Assembly (NCBI GenBank): GCA_014730235.1
Contig: WJIO01000367.1
Span: forward strand, 1 to 20,032
Direction: 5' to 3'
Source: Candidatus Poribacteria bacterium
Lineage (GTDB): Bacteria; Poribacteria; DTPJ01; WJIO01
DNA: 20,032 nucleotides
Position numbers and translations under genes: made by a program. Positions 1-6,260 of the stretch are shown here, one piece after another (the stretch's first letter is position 1; each line of letters opens with the position of its first letter). A model generated the notes under the pieces. It did no database searches. It saw nothing but the letters and a program-made list of their open reading frames with translations, and was not told the origin of the DNA.

Positions 1-869
1 ACACGACGTTCTGGTCGTCTTACATAATAAACTTTCAGATAATCATTGTAACGTTTTCTTATCTCAACATAGTGAGTTCGGTATCTTGGATAAGTATATC
101 TCACATAATAATAATCACCAAAATGGAATGTAGGACCGGTATAGAAATACCAGTAAGTGTAATTATACCAGGGTTGCCATGTATAATCCCTGTAATATCT
201 TGTAACAACCCTAACTGATGGTAGTGAGGTATACGATTCTACTTCTATATATTTTACGTCAAGTCGCTGTCTACCTTCTGCTACGACATGGAGTTCCATC
301 ATGCCATCCTGCACATGATCATCGGCAGGAATTCTTATTATTTCCAGATGTTTATTAGCTCTAAGGACGTATGTATCACCATAAAGCGGCTCATCTACAT
401 CCTGGTATCTGCCATTGGTGGGATAATATTCCTGGTAATTTCTGTCAATATAAGGTTGTCTTATCCAGATTCTACCTGCTATTTCGTCGCCAAAATTCCC
501 TCTATCTCCTTCTCCATCATAGGATACTTTGATCCTTATAGAGCGAGCATTGTCAGGAATTTCAAAGAAGTAAATAGCACTGGCAAGGGCATAATCATAG
601 TCGTCTTCATAACGGGTGCTCCATGCAGCAAGCCTTATACCATCTGCATAAAGAGGGCTGTCTGTTATGGACGAGGAGCCCCTTTCAACCCAATCATCCA
701 CCTGGTATCCCCGACGGTATTCCGTAGTTATTCTATCGCCATAATAGCTGTAACCGGATCCACCGGAATAACCAAACGATACACCCCAATCAGCCTGGAC
801 TGAGTTTGCAGTAAAGAGCATAGCAATAATCAACACAGGTAATAATGTAGCTAAATGTCTTTTCGTCAT
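1..869 (-). CDS. Exported tyrosine-rich protein, C-terminus outside the window
   Basis: Reading the minus strand from an ATG at 869 gives an uninterrupted frame of 289 codons that runs off the window start, so the protein is incomplete. AGAGG lies about 10 bases upstream of the ATG. The first 26 residues form a signal peptide: a basic start (MTKRHLATLL), a hydrophobic core and a likely signal peptidase I site at SVQA/DW. There is no lipobox Cys, so the product is probably periplasmic or surface-exposed. The middle (about residues 85-205) alternates charged and hydrophobic residues like a beta-sandwich. The last 80 visible residues are very rich in Tyr, Arg and Trp (for example TWQPWYNYTYWYFYTG). 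I recognise no family. A sigma-54-type promoter at 948-964 precedes it, which links it in regulation to the hsp20 operon upstream. The function is unknown; an envelope or stress role is inference. Confidence 0.8.
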   Translation of the reverse strand, partial: MTKRHLATLLPVLIIAMLFTANSVQADWGVSFGYSGGSGYSYYGDRITTEYRRGYQVDDWVERGSSSITDSPLYADGIRLAAWSTRYEDDYDYALASAIYFFEIPDNARSIRIKVSYDGEGDRGNFGDEIAGRIWIRQPYIDRNYQEYYPTNGRYQDVDEPLYGDTYVLRANKHLEIIRIPADDHVQDGMMELHVVAEGRQRLDVKYIEVESYTSLPSVRVVTRYYRDYTWQPWYNYTYWYFYTGPTFHFGDYYYVRYTYPRYRTHYVEIRKRYNDYLKVYYVRRPERR

Positions 870-947
870 TTTAATCAACCTCTTTCCAAAAGTAAGTTGC
901 TTTTAATTACAATAATTATATTAACCAAATAATGCTAATAAACAACT

Positions 948-964
948 TTGCAACTATCATGCCA
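948..964 (-). promoter_or_regulatory. Sigma-54 (RpoN) promoter of the exported protein gene
   Basis: The minus strand reads TGGCATGATAGTTGCAA. This gives the -24 GG and -12 GC dinucleotides with exactly 10 bases between them, and it matches the consensus TGGCAC-N5-TTGCA except at the last base of the -24 box. Transcription would start near 938, leaving a leader of about 70 nt. A nearly identical element precedes the hsp20 operon (2626-2642). Confidence 0.8.
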
Positions 965-1050
965 GATATGTAAAGCCTTGCAATTGCTTGATTTACCCAG
1001 TAAACACTTGCAATTACGTATATTATCAGATATATAAAATTCGGTGTAGG

Positions 1051-1086
1051 TGTATCATTTTTTCCACAGTGTATCATAGATGATAC
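1051..1086. promoter_or_regulatory. Possible enhancer (upstream activator) site: GTATCAT repeats
   Basis: GTATCAT occurs at 1052-1058 and again at 1071-1077, where it forms a perfect dyad with ATGATAC at 1080-1086 (GTATCAT-AG-ATGATAC). The dyad lies about 140 bases upstream of the predicted sigma-54 start, the usual distance for an enhancer-binding activator. A second small direct repeat, CTTGCAATT, sits at 977-985 and 1007-1015. The rest of 870-1161 shows no gene. The enhancer role is inferred from position and symmetry only. Confidence 0.4.
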
Positions 1087-1105
1087 TATTCAATATTGTA
1101 TAATA

Positions 1106-1142
1106 AAAAAGGAGTGGTATATTAAATATACCACTCCTTTTT
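1106..1142 (-). terminator. Intrinsic terminator of the hsp20 operon
   Basis: GGAGTGGTATATT at 1111-1123 is perfectly repeated in inverse at 1125-1137 with one base between. It is flanked by A-runs on one side and T-runs on the other, so the minus-strand transcript ends in a hairpin followed by U's, 20 bases after the last hsp20 stop. The symmetry would allow termination from either side. Confidence 0.85.
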
Positions 1143-1161
1143 AAATCTTTCCGGTGTATTT

Positions 1162-1557
1162 TTATTCAGGCTTAATTTCTATTTTTTTAGGTTTTACTCT
1201 TTCCTGTTTTGGTAATGTCAGAGTTAAAACACCGTTTTCCATTTGTGCGGATATTTTGTCTTTGCTAATCGTATCAGCTAAAACGAATGTGCGGAAATAT
1301 TCACCATAAGGACATTCGCTGATCAATTTTTCGCCTTCAGAATCAGGTTTTGGAAAAGTACCCTTGATAGTCAGTTCATCTTTATCTATATTCAGTTCGA
1401 CGCTATCTTTATTTAAGCCAGGTACATCGGCTATTAAGACCACTTCATCGGTTGTCTCATAAATATCAACTGGTGGTACAATCTGTCTTAAATCCTGTTT
1501 TACATCTTCAATAGTTTCTATTTCTTCTTTTTTTTCTTCATTTACTTCAGCAGTCAT
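1162..1557 (-). CDS. Small heat shock protein, Hsp20 family (third gene of operon)
   Basis: ATP-independent holdase chaperone of the alpha-crystallin family, cytoplasmic, 131 aa. The alpha-crystallin domain runs from about residue 30 (PPVDIYETTDEVVLIADVPG) to the hallmark NGVLTLTLPK. A C-terminal I-x-I anchor (KKIEIKP) docks to neighbouring subunits in oligomers. The N-terminal arm is short and very acidic (EVNEEKKEEIETIED), unlike its two neighbours, so it may co-assemble with them or recognise different clients. The start is taken at ATG 1557: a longer reading from GTG at 1566 would put the start codon inside the strong GGGAGGTGG ribosome site. It is the last gene of the operon and is followed by a terminator. 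Confidence 0.93.
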   Translation of the reverse strand: MTAEVNEEKKEEIETIEDVKQDLRQIVPPVDIYETTDEVVLIADVPGLNKDSVELNIDKDELTIKGTFPKPDSEGEKLISECPYGEYFRTFVLADTISKDKISAQMENGVLTLTLPKQERVKPKKIEIKPE

Positions 1558-1605
1558 TATCTCCACCTCCCTGCTGTATGCAGATATGTTAAAAATGGAT
1601 TAAGC

Positions 1606-2022
1606 TTATTCTCCTACAGTAATCTTTCTGGGTTTAGCTTCTTCAGCCTTTGGTAAAGTAATAGTCAGGATTCCATCCTTATATGATGCTATAACTTTCC
1701 CCGGATCAACTGAATAGGGTAAATCAATTAACCTGCGAAACTGACCATTTGGCCTTTCATGTCTAATATAAGTAACTTCTTCTTCTGTGGGCAGTTTCTT
1801 TTCACCCGCTATAGTAAGGGTTTCTCCTAATACTGTCAGTTCTACTTCTTCCTTGTTTACCCCGGGCACTTCAGCAGTGATTACCAGGGCATCACCTTTA
1901 TCAAGCATTTCAACAGGCGGATAAGCCGGTCTGGTGCGTCTCAGTGGATTAAAAAACAGAGAATTTACAGTTTTATTAAAAGCGTCCAATTCTCTGAATG
2001 GATCCCATACTGTAAGTCTCAT
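1606..2022 (-). CDS. Small heat shock protein, Hsp20 family (second gene of operon)
   Basis: Holdase chaperone of 138 aa. The N-terminus MRLTVWDPFRELDAF is the WDPFREL-type arm of classic bacterial Hsp20 proteins. The alpha-crystallin domain follows (PPVEMLDKGDALVITAEVPG, about residues 35-55, to DGILTITLPK), and the C-terminal anchor is I-x-V (RKITVGE). The start is ATG 2022, 6 bases after GGAGGTGG; an upstream in-frame ATG at 2037 overlaps that ribosome site and is unlikely. It lies 75 bases after the first hsp20 gene and 48 bases before the third, all on the minus strand, so the three are probably cotranscribed from the sigma-54 promoter at 2626-2642. Confidence 0.95.
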   Translation of the reverse strand: MRLTVWDPFRELDAFNKTVNSLFFNPLRRTRPAYPPVEMLDKGDALVITAEVPGVNKEEVELTVLGETLTIAGEKKLPTEEEVTYIRHERPNGQFRRLIDLPYSVDPGKVIASYKDGILTITLPKAEEAKPRKITVGE

Positions 2023-2097
2023 GATTGCCACCTCCATAGGAATTCATTTTCTACTATTGAATCCCCATTAATAACGGGAATTCACTAAACATATAAA

Positions 2098-2547
2098 TTA
2101 TTCAACATTAATCTTTATTTGCTTTGGTTTAGCTTCCTCCGATTTGGGAATATTTACATGAAGAACACCATCCTTATATGAAGCTTTGGCCTTATCAGCT
2201 ACAACGCCTGCCGGTAATGCAACAGAACGCTGGAAACTTCCATAACTTCTTTCAATACGATGGTAATTTTTCTCTTTTACTTCTTTTTCTTCTTTCTTTT
2301 CACCTTTCAGAATTAATGCATCTTCAGTAATAGTAATGTCCACATCGTCTTGGGTTATACCGGGGAGTTCTGCTGTAACAACAATTTCATTTTCAGTTTC
2401 TGCAATATCAATAGTTGGTGCCCATTCTCCTTCCAGCAACCCCTTTCGTCTTTCCGGTAATCCAGCAAAGAAATTATCAAATAATCTATTCATCTCATCT
2501 CTAATACCCAGCACATCTCTTGTAGGTCTCCATCGTCTAAGTGACAT
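2098..2547 (-). CDS. Small heat shock protein, Hsp20 family (first gene of operon)
   Basis: Holdase chaperone of 149 aa, first in a three-paralogue operon. The N-terminal arm contains IRDEMNRLFDNFFAGLPERR, typical of the longer bacterial class. The alpha-crystallin domain begins near residue 44 (WAPTIDIAETENEIVVTAELPG). It includes the charged L57 loop (GEKKEEKEVKEKNYHRIER) and ends with DGVLHVNIPK. The tail IKINV carries the I-x-I motif. The ATG at 2547 has AGGAG 9 bases upstream. The three paralogues differ mainly in the N-terminal arm, which sets client choice and oligomer form in this family. Expression from a sigma-54 promoter about 70 bases upstream is unusual for hsp20, which more often uses sigma-32 or CIRCE/ROSE control. 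Confidence 0.95.
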   Translation of the reverse strand: MSLRRWRPTRDVLGIRDEMNRLFDNFFAGLPERRKGLLEGEWAPTIDIAETENEIVVTAELPGITQDDVDITITEDALILKGEKKEEKEVKEKNYHRIERSYGSFQRSVALPAGVVADKAKASYKDGVLHVNIPKSEEAKPKQIKINVE

Positions 2548-2625
2548 ATCCTCTCACTCCTCTCAAATTCATTATTTTTCAATCATTTTCTAGCTTTTCT
2601 CTTTTCGATTTCAATAATTGATAAT

Positions 2626-2642
2626 TTGCAACAAGCATGCCA
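2626..2642 (-). promoter_or_regulatory. Sigma-54 (RpoN) promoter of the hsp20 operon
   Basis: The minus strand reads TGGCATGCTTGTTGCAA, with GG and GC separated by exactly 10 bases. The predicted start is near 2616, giving a leader of about 70 nt before the first hsp20 gene. The -24 and -12 boxes are identical to those of the promoter at 948-964; only the 5-base spacer and flanks differ. I saw no good sigma-70 or CIRCE element nearer the gene. Confidence 0.82.
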
Positions 2643-2794
2643 ACTATATAAAACCCCTGAAGAACATTATAAATATGAAATATATATAACCCATAAACGC
2701 CTGATATAACTAGATTTATATCCCCACTAATATAAATCAAAACATCTGTTCTTTATATACTTCTTATCATGTAAATAGGAAATTGGCAGTCTGC

Positions 2795-2840
2795 TGGTAT
2801 GTCAATATGGCATAAAGGGATGTTGGTATGTCAAAATGGC
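2795..2840. repeat. Direct repeats upstream of the hsp20 promoter, possible activator sites
   Basis: TGGTATGTCAATATGGC at 2795-2811 recurs as TGGTATGTCAAAATGGC at 2824-2840, one mismatch and a period of 29 bases. A third, looser version (TGTCGAATTTGGC) follows at 2842-2854. The block lies about 180-240 bases upstream of the predicted sigma-54 start, on the far side from the gene, as expected for an enhancer. The rest of 2548-2895 is AT-rich and holds only the promoter and the terminator of the next gene. Confidence 0.4.
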
Positions 2841-2857
2841 GTGTCGAATTTGGCAAT

Positions 2858-2886
2858 AAAAAAGGCGGGATATTGCATCCCGCCTT
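2858..2886 (-). terminator. Intrinsic terminator of the TIM-barrel isomerase gene
   Basis: GGCGGGAT (2864-2871), a 5-base loop and ATCCCGCC (2877-2884) form a perfect GC-rich stem, extended by AA/TT. The minus-strand transcript continues into six U's. It lies 10 bases after the stop of the gene at 2896-3750. Confidence 0.9.
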
Positions 2887-2895
2887 AGCTGCATT

Positions 2896-3750
2896 TTAAC
2901 TGATAAGCACTTTACGCAGATAATTCCCACATATAGTAAAACCTTCGTTCCTTCTTTCACCATCGAAGATCGGATCTTCATGCTCGATGACCATGTTACC
3001 TTTGTAACCAGCTTCGTAGAGAATTGTAAAGAACCTGTGCCAGTCCAGTTCACCAAAGCCTGGAAGCCTGTAGGTCCACCATCCTCGGGCATGGTTCCCA
3101 ACGCGTTCCAACTTGTCATAGAATATCTGAGTGTCTTTCAGGTGAACCATGTGGAAGTGATCAACAAAATCTTTTGCTGCCTTATAAGGATCAATCCACT
3201 GCCACATCAGGTGGGATGGGTCAAATTCAAGACCGATATTTGATGAAGGAACGGCTTCAAACATAAGTTCCCAGGCCTTAGGTGTAATAGGCAGGTTTGC
3301 ACCATCGCCAAAGGCCCTTCGTCCAGGCCAATTTTCAAAACCGATATTTACGCCTTTTTCCTCGGCCAGTTCAGCCACCTGAGAGTAAATCTCCTTATAC
3401 ATGGCGACATTATCTTCCAGACTTTTGTTGATGTTATAACCTGAAGGGCCTGCACCGGTATAAACAGCACCGTTCATATCGTTACATACATCCATAACCG
3501 CAGCCATTTTTTCAAGATGAGATTCTATCTCATCTTTGGGAGTAGTCAAAGGCGGCAAAGCTTCCATGATAGAAGCTATAAAGATATTGCTTTCATTAAG
3601 TACCTTTTTTGCTTCTTGCCTGGCTTTATGAGCTTCATCTGTATCGCCTATCCATTCCTTTGGTGGTCTGACTTCCAGACAGTCGAAGGAATTATCAGCG
3701 GCGAACTTAACCACTTCTTCTGAAAATCCTGTAAGAAATCCCAGTTTCAT
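2896..3750 (-). CDS. Sugar phosphate isomerase/epimerase (xylose-isomerase-like TIM barrel)
   Basis: A protein of 284 aa of the AP-endonuclease-2/xylose-isomerase-like superfamily, which isomerises or epimerises sugars with a divalent metal. Family landmarks are in order: MKLGFLTGFSEEVVKFAADNS (first strand), GFENWPG (metal-ligand Glu near the middle), LEFDPSHLMWQ (Asp and His ligands), FHMVHLKDT (His ligand) and MVIEHEDPI (C-terminal Glu). There is no signal peptide, so it is cytoplasmic. The ATG at 3750 has AAGGAG 10 bases upstream. It is transcribed alone from the sigma-70 promoter at 3791-3819 to the terminator at 2858-2886. The substrate cannot be read from sequence. The rhamnosidase operon further along suggests a carbohydrate role, but the two are not adjacent. 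Confidence 0.88.
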   Translation of the reverse strand: MKLGFLTGFSEEVVKFAADNSFDCLEVRPPKEWIGDTDEAHKARQEAKKVLNESNIFIASIMEALPPLTTPKDEIESHLEKMAAVMDVCNDMNGAVYTGAGPSGYNINKSLEDNVAMYKEIYSQVAELAEEKGVNIGFENWPGRRAFGDGANLPITPKAWELMFEAVPSSNIGLEFDPSHLMWQWIDPYKAAKDFVDHFHMVHLKDTQIFYDKLERVGNHARGWWTYRLPGFGELDWHRFFTILYEAGYKGNMVIEHEDPIFDGERRNEGFTICGNYLRKVLIS

Positions 3751-3790
3751 GCTATTTTTCTCCTTTCAAAGTTAAGTAAATTGCTTTGAA

Positions 3791-3819
3791 ATCATAACAT
3801 ATATGGTATTTTTCGTCAA
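3791..3819 (-). promoter_or_regulatory. Sigma-70 promoter of the isomerase gene
   Basis: On the minus strand, TTGACG (3819-3814), a 17-base spacer and TATGAT (3796-3791) make a strong -35/-10 pair about 40 bases upstream of the ATG at 3750. The composite mobile element at 3836-4087 begins just behind the -35 box. Confidence 0.8.
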
Positions 3820-3835
3820 TAATGGTTTATCCTGA

Positions 3836-4087
3836 TCAAGCATAAAATTTATGTCCCTATGTTATTGCGAAGAACGGGGTAACAAATAAAGTTTGGTTCC
3901 TTCGGGTTCAATGTGTTAAAAATAAGAAACCTCTATATGCTGTCATTCCTGCTTCAAGCTTTTTGAAAAAGCTTGAGCAAAAAGGAATAAGAATTTCGCA
4001 GGAATGACAAGCTGAGAAAATTTTCAAATTATTACCATACTCAAACCGGAAGAGCCAAAGTTTTCATGGAATAAATTTTATACTTGG
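3836..4087. mobile_element. Composite MITE-like element, copy 1 (outer inverted repeats)
   Basis: The left end TCAAGCATAAAATTTATG matches the reverse complement of the right end, CCAAGTATAAAATTTATT, giving inverted repeats of about 18-20 bases. Between them are about 40 bases with GTTATTGCGAAGAACGGGG and GTAACAAATAAAGTTT, then the inner element (3895-4056), then a short right arm. The same arrangement with the same inner insertion point recurs at 5950-6244. Without the inner element the outer one would be about 85 bp. No clean target duplication is visible for this copy. A further fragment like the left end (GCATAAATTTTATA) follows at 4089-4102. Confidence 0.65.
3895..4056. mobile_element. 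ISL3-like MITE, copy A (inside the composite element)
   Basis: It starts GGTTCCTTCGGGTTCAATGTG and ends with the diverged inverse (CATACTCAAACCGGAAGAGCC). AAAGTTT stands immediately before it (3888-3894) and immediately after it (4057-4063), a 7-bp target duplication. The core is TGTCATTCCTGC...GCAGGAATGACA around a second perfect hairpin, CAAGCTTTTT-G-AAAAAGCTTG. It has no coding capacity. The ends and duplication length resemble ISL3-family insertion sequences, so a non-autonomous derivative is likely. Confidence 0.7.
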
Positions 4088-4103
4088 AGCATAAATTTTA
4101 TAA

Positions 4104-4132
4104 TTGAAATTGATCAAAACCTATGTTATACT
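4104..4132 (+). promoter_or_regulatory. Sigma-70 promoter of the first lipoprotein gene
   Basis: TTGAAA (4104-4109), 17 bases, TATACT (4127-4132). The predicted start near 4139 leaves a leader of about 240 nt before the ATG at 4378. That leader contains the mobile element at 4232-4331. Confidence 0.6.
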
Positions 4133-4231
4133 ACGCATACTTAATGCTATAGAATTTTCAGTAAATAGTTGGGATTTGAAGTGGATACTCTATATCTATA
4201 TATAAGTCTTCCATTTTATTTTATGTTATTT

Positions 4232-4331
4232 GGCTCTTCAGGGTTAAGCGTAGTAAAAATGAAAAATAAAGTGGATTTTTCCTGTGTAATTTGTGATTTT
4301 TCTTCATTATCACGCTAAACCCAGAAGAACC
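4232..4331. mobile_element. ISL3-like MITE, copy F, core-less, with 8-bp target duplication
   Basis: A 100-bp element with ends GGCTCTTCAGGGTTAAGCGT and, inverted, GGTTCTTCTGGGTTTAGCGT. TGTTATTT directly precedes it (4224-4231) and directly follows it (4332-4339), a perfect 8-bp direct repeat. Unlike the other copies it lacks the TGTCATTCCTGC hairpin, which shows that the ends alone define the mobile unit. It has no ORF. It lies in the presumed leader of the lipoprotein gene at 4378. Outside this element, the elements at 3836-4087 and the two sigma-70 promoters, I see nothing else in 3751-4377. Confidence 0.75.
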
Positions 4332-4377
4332 TGTTATTTTAAAGCAATAGAGTCGAAGTTAAGAAAGGGGCATAGTG

Positions 4378-5091
4378 ATGCGTAGATTCTCTTATTTTGC
4401 TTTATCAATAATGCTGCCGCTAATGGTTATTTATATTTGTTCATGTGTAGGTACTGGCGGCATAGCTGATCCGGGTGACCCTATTTTTCCAGCACCGGAT
4501 TTAGAAGAGGGCACAGTTGATCCCATAACCCGCGCTATAACAATCACCAAAGAAGGTATCACCGTAACAGTTGAACACTGGTCGAGACGAAGGCTAAATA
4601 GAAAATATACTTCTATTGACATGCGTTCACCTTTTTACTATCTGGAAACGTGGGAACAGTCTTTTAAAGCTGAGGTTTTCCACGTAACCATAACAAATAA
4701 TACCCCCAGGGGTGTCGTGGTAAACTTTGAAAGATCAATTCTCGAAGATGAGCGTGAATACATATATCAGCCTTTAAGAGAGGATTATTACAGATATAAG
4801 TTTGTTACAAAAAAGATGATGGATTTGAGAACCAAAAGGGGACTTGAAATAGTACCCCAGATAACTCTTGAGGGTGTATTAGGTGAGAGTGCTGTTGTTC
4901 CTGCTGGACAAACAAAAGAAGGATTCCTACCATTTACAATTCCAAATCCCCATGCAGAAAAAGTCTGGTTAACAATAAATCTTGAAAAAGAACCAGAACT
5001 GGCAACTCAATCTTATGAACCTGTGGAATTTAAATTTAATTTCATCCAGGACCCAATTCTTCTCAGCAAACAACCGCCAATGCGGCGTTAG
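4378..5091 (+). CDS. Predicted lipoprotein of unknown function
   Basis: 237 aa. Residues 1-22 form a lipoprotein signal (MRRFSYFALSIMLPLMVIYI) ending in the lipobox ICS-C23, so the mature protein would be lipid-anchored, probably in the outer membrane. A Gly/Pro/Asp-rich linker follows, then an all-beta region: alternating segments such as FHVTITNNTPRGVVVNFE and, near the C-terminus, FTIPNPHAEKVWLTINLEKE resemble an Ig-like sandwich. I recognise no named family. AGGGG precedes the ATG; a GTG one codon upstream (4375) is a possible alternative. A strong terminator separates it from a second lipoprotein gene, but both share direction and an envelope location. Confidence 0.8.
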   Translation: MRRFSYFALSIMLPLMVIYICSCVGTGGIADPGDPIFPAPDLEEGTVDPITRAITITKEGITVTVEHWSRRRLNRKYTSIDMRSPFYYLETWEQSFKAEVFHVTITNNTPRGVVVNFERSILEDEREYIYQPLREDYYRYKFVTKKMMDLRTKRGLEIVPQITLEGVLGESAVVPAGQTKEGFLPFTIPNPHAEKVWLTINLEKEPELATQSYEPVEFKFNFIQDPILLSKQPPMRR

Positions 5092-5108
5092 CTCAACAGA
5101 TGTTTTGT

Positions 5109-5145
5109 GCAGATAACCTTGGTCAACCAAGGTTATCTGCCTTTT
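5109..5145 (+). terminator. Intrinsic terminator between the two lipoprotein genes
   Basis: GCAGATAACCTTGG (5109-5122), loop TCAA and the perfect inverse (5127-5140), followed by CTTTTAT. A 14-bp perfect stem 17 bases after the first lipoprotein stop. The short U-tract may allow some readthrough into the gene at 5167, which has no obvious promoter of its own. Confidence 0.85.
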
Positions 5146-5166
5146 ATCCAAAAGGCATGATGCAAA

Positions 5167-5901
5167 ATGATCAACAGAAAGGTAATTTGCTTATCTGGTA
5201 TACTGTTATATGTTTTTCTGTTTTTATTGACTGGATGTGATTTTGAAGACCCATACGTTCCTGATTACGCAGGTTCCAGCACCTTGACCGGCGGATTAAC
5301 ATCAAACCCACCTATTAATTTAGATAAAACCCAGGTACTTTTGAGAGGCGAAGATTCCTTTTCTACCATAACAGATACGAAAGGGGAATTCAGCTTCCGG
5401 GACTTACCGCCTGGTGATTATATCCTCTTTGTTCAGAAAAGCCCATATATTCAGGAAAACTTCCAGATCAGTATTCCTAAGTCCAGAGAAATAGACCTGG
5501 GTAAATTTCAAGTCAGCCTTAAAGGTGCAGTTACAGGCTACATACCTGACGAAAAATTGGCTACCCTTGAAGGTGAGTTAGAAATCGTAATATACATTGA
5601 TGGAACTCCACTTATTATAGACCAATCCGAAGATAGAGATTTTATCATCGATCTGAAATCAACAAAAAGTGATATAGATATACAAGCAGAGACGAAGATT
5701 AATGTTTATATAGACGATGAATTCTATTCAGCAAAAGTCAATGAAGATGGAAATTTTATTATAGATTTTATTCCACCGGGTATATACAATAGAATCTGGA
5801 TCAGACTTAATTCAACCGGTAAAATTATACCCATCGCCTCTGATAGTCCCATAATCATCAGAAGTGGAGAAACTCGCCTTTTAAAAACCCCCGCTAATTA
5901 A
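5167..5901 (+). CDS. Predicted lipoprotein with carboxypeptidase-regulatory-like beta domains
   Basis: 244 aa. The signal MINRKVICLSGILLYVFLFL ends in a classic lipobox LTG-C24. Residues about 38-105 (LTGGLTSNPP... to FSFRDLPPGDYILFVQKS) have the pattern of carboxypeptidase regulatory-like/transthyretin-type sandwich domains, in which a G-x-F-x-F-x-x-(I/L)PPGxY turn is typical. A second copy of that turn occurs near the end (DGNFIIDFIPPGIYNRIWIRL), so two such domains are likely. These domains usually serve binding or structural roles at the cell surface; the ligand is unknown. The ATG at 5167 has only a weak AAGG about 11 bases upstream, suggesting low or coupled translation. It lies 75 bases after the other lipoprotein gene. 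Confidence 0.8.
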   Translation: MINRKVICLSGILLYVFLFLLTGCDFEDPYVPDYAGSSTLTGGLTSNPPINLDKTQVLLRGEDSFSTITDTKGEFSFRDLPPGDYILFVQKSPYIQENFQISIPKSREIDLGKFQVSLKGAVTGYIPDEKLATLEGELEIVIYIDGTPLIIDQSEDRDFIIDLKSTKSDIDIQAETKINVYIDDEFYSAKVNEDGNFIIDFIPPGIYNRIWIRLNSTGKIIPIASDSPIIIRSGETRLLKTPAN

Positions 5902-5949
5902 AAAAATCCAATCCCTTCTACAGATTTAAATTCCCCATAGCTGATGGAA

Positions 5950-6244
5950 CCAAGCATAAATTTTACATCCCTGTGTTATTGCGAAGAAGGGAGTAACAAA
6001 TAAAGTTTTTAGTCTGTATCAAAATTTTTGGTTCATCCAGTTTAAGTGTGGAAGTGTAAAAGACATTGTCCAATTAAGAAAAAAATATCCTCCATTTGTC
6101 ATTCCTGCTTCAAGCTTTTTGAAAAAGCTTAAGCAAAAAGGAATAAGAGTTTCGCAGGAATGACAAGCTGAGAAAATTTTTAAATTATTACCATACTCAA
6201 ACCGGAAGAGCCAAAGTTTTCACGCACATAAATTTTATACTTGG
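5950..6244. mobile_element. Composite MITE-like element, copy 2, with near-perfect 9-bp target duplication
   Basis: The left end CCAAGCATAAATTTTACAT and the right end inverted (CCAAGTATAAAATTTATGT) match the copy at 3836-4087. CTGATGGAA (5941-5949) precedes and CTAATGGAA (6245-6253) follows, a 9-base direct repeat with one mismatch that looks like a target duplication. The inner ISL3-like element sits at the same point as in copy 1, next to AAAGTTT, but about 21 extra bases lie between AAAGTTT and the inner left end. With the promoter and dyad at 6261-6337 this accounts for most of 5902-6390; no gene is present there. Confidence 0.7.
6030..6212. mobile_element. ISL3-like MITE, copy B (inside the composite element)
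   Basis: The left end GGTTCATCCAGTTTAAGTGT and the right end (inverse GGCTCTTCCGGTTTGAGTAT) flank the TGTCATTCCTGC...GCAGGAATGACA core with the same inner CAAGCTTTTTGAAAAAGCTT hairpin as copy A. The right half is almost identical to copy A. The left half instead resembles the copy at 16366 (shared AATATCCTC before the core), so it may be a mosaic. Confidence 0.65.
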
Positions 6245-6260
6245 CTAATGGAATATATCC

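Noticed and set aside
288-803. Plus-strand ORF of 171 codons
   Set aside because: It lies opposite the exported protein gene, which has a signal peptide, a ribosome site and a promoter; the plus frame has neither a ribosome site nor a sensible composition.
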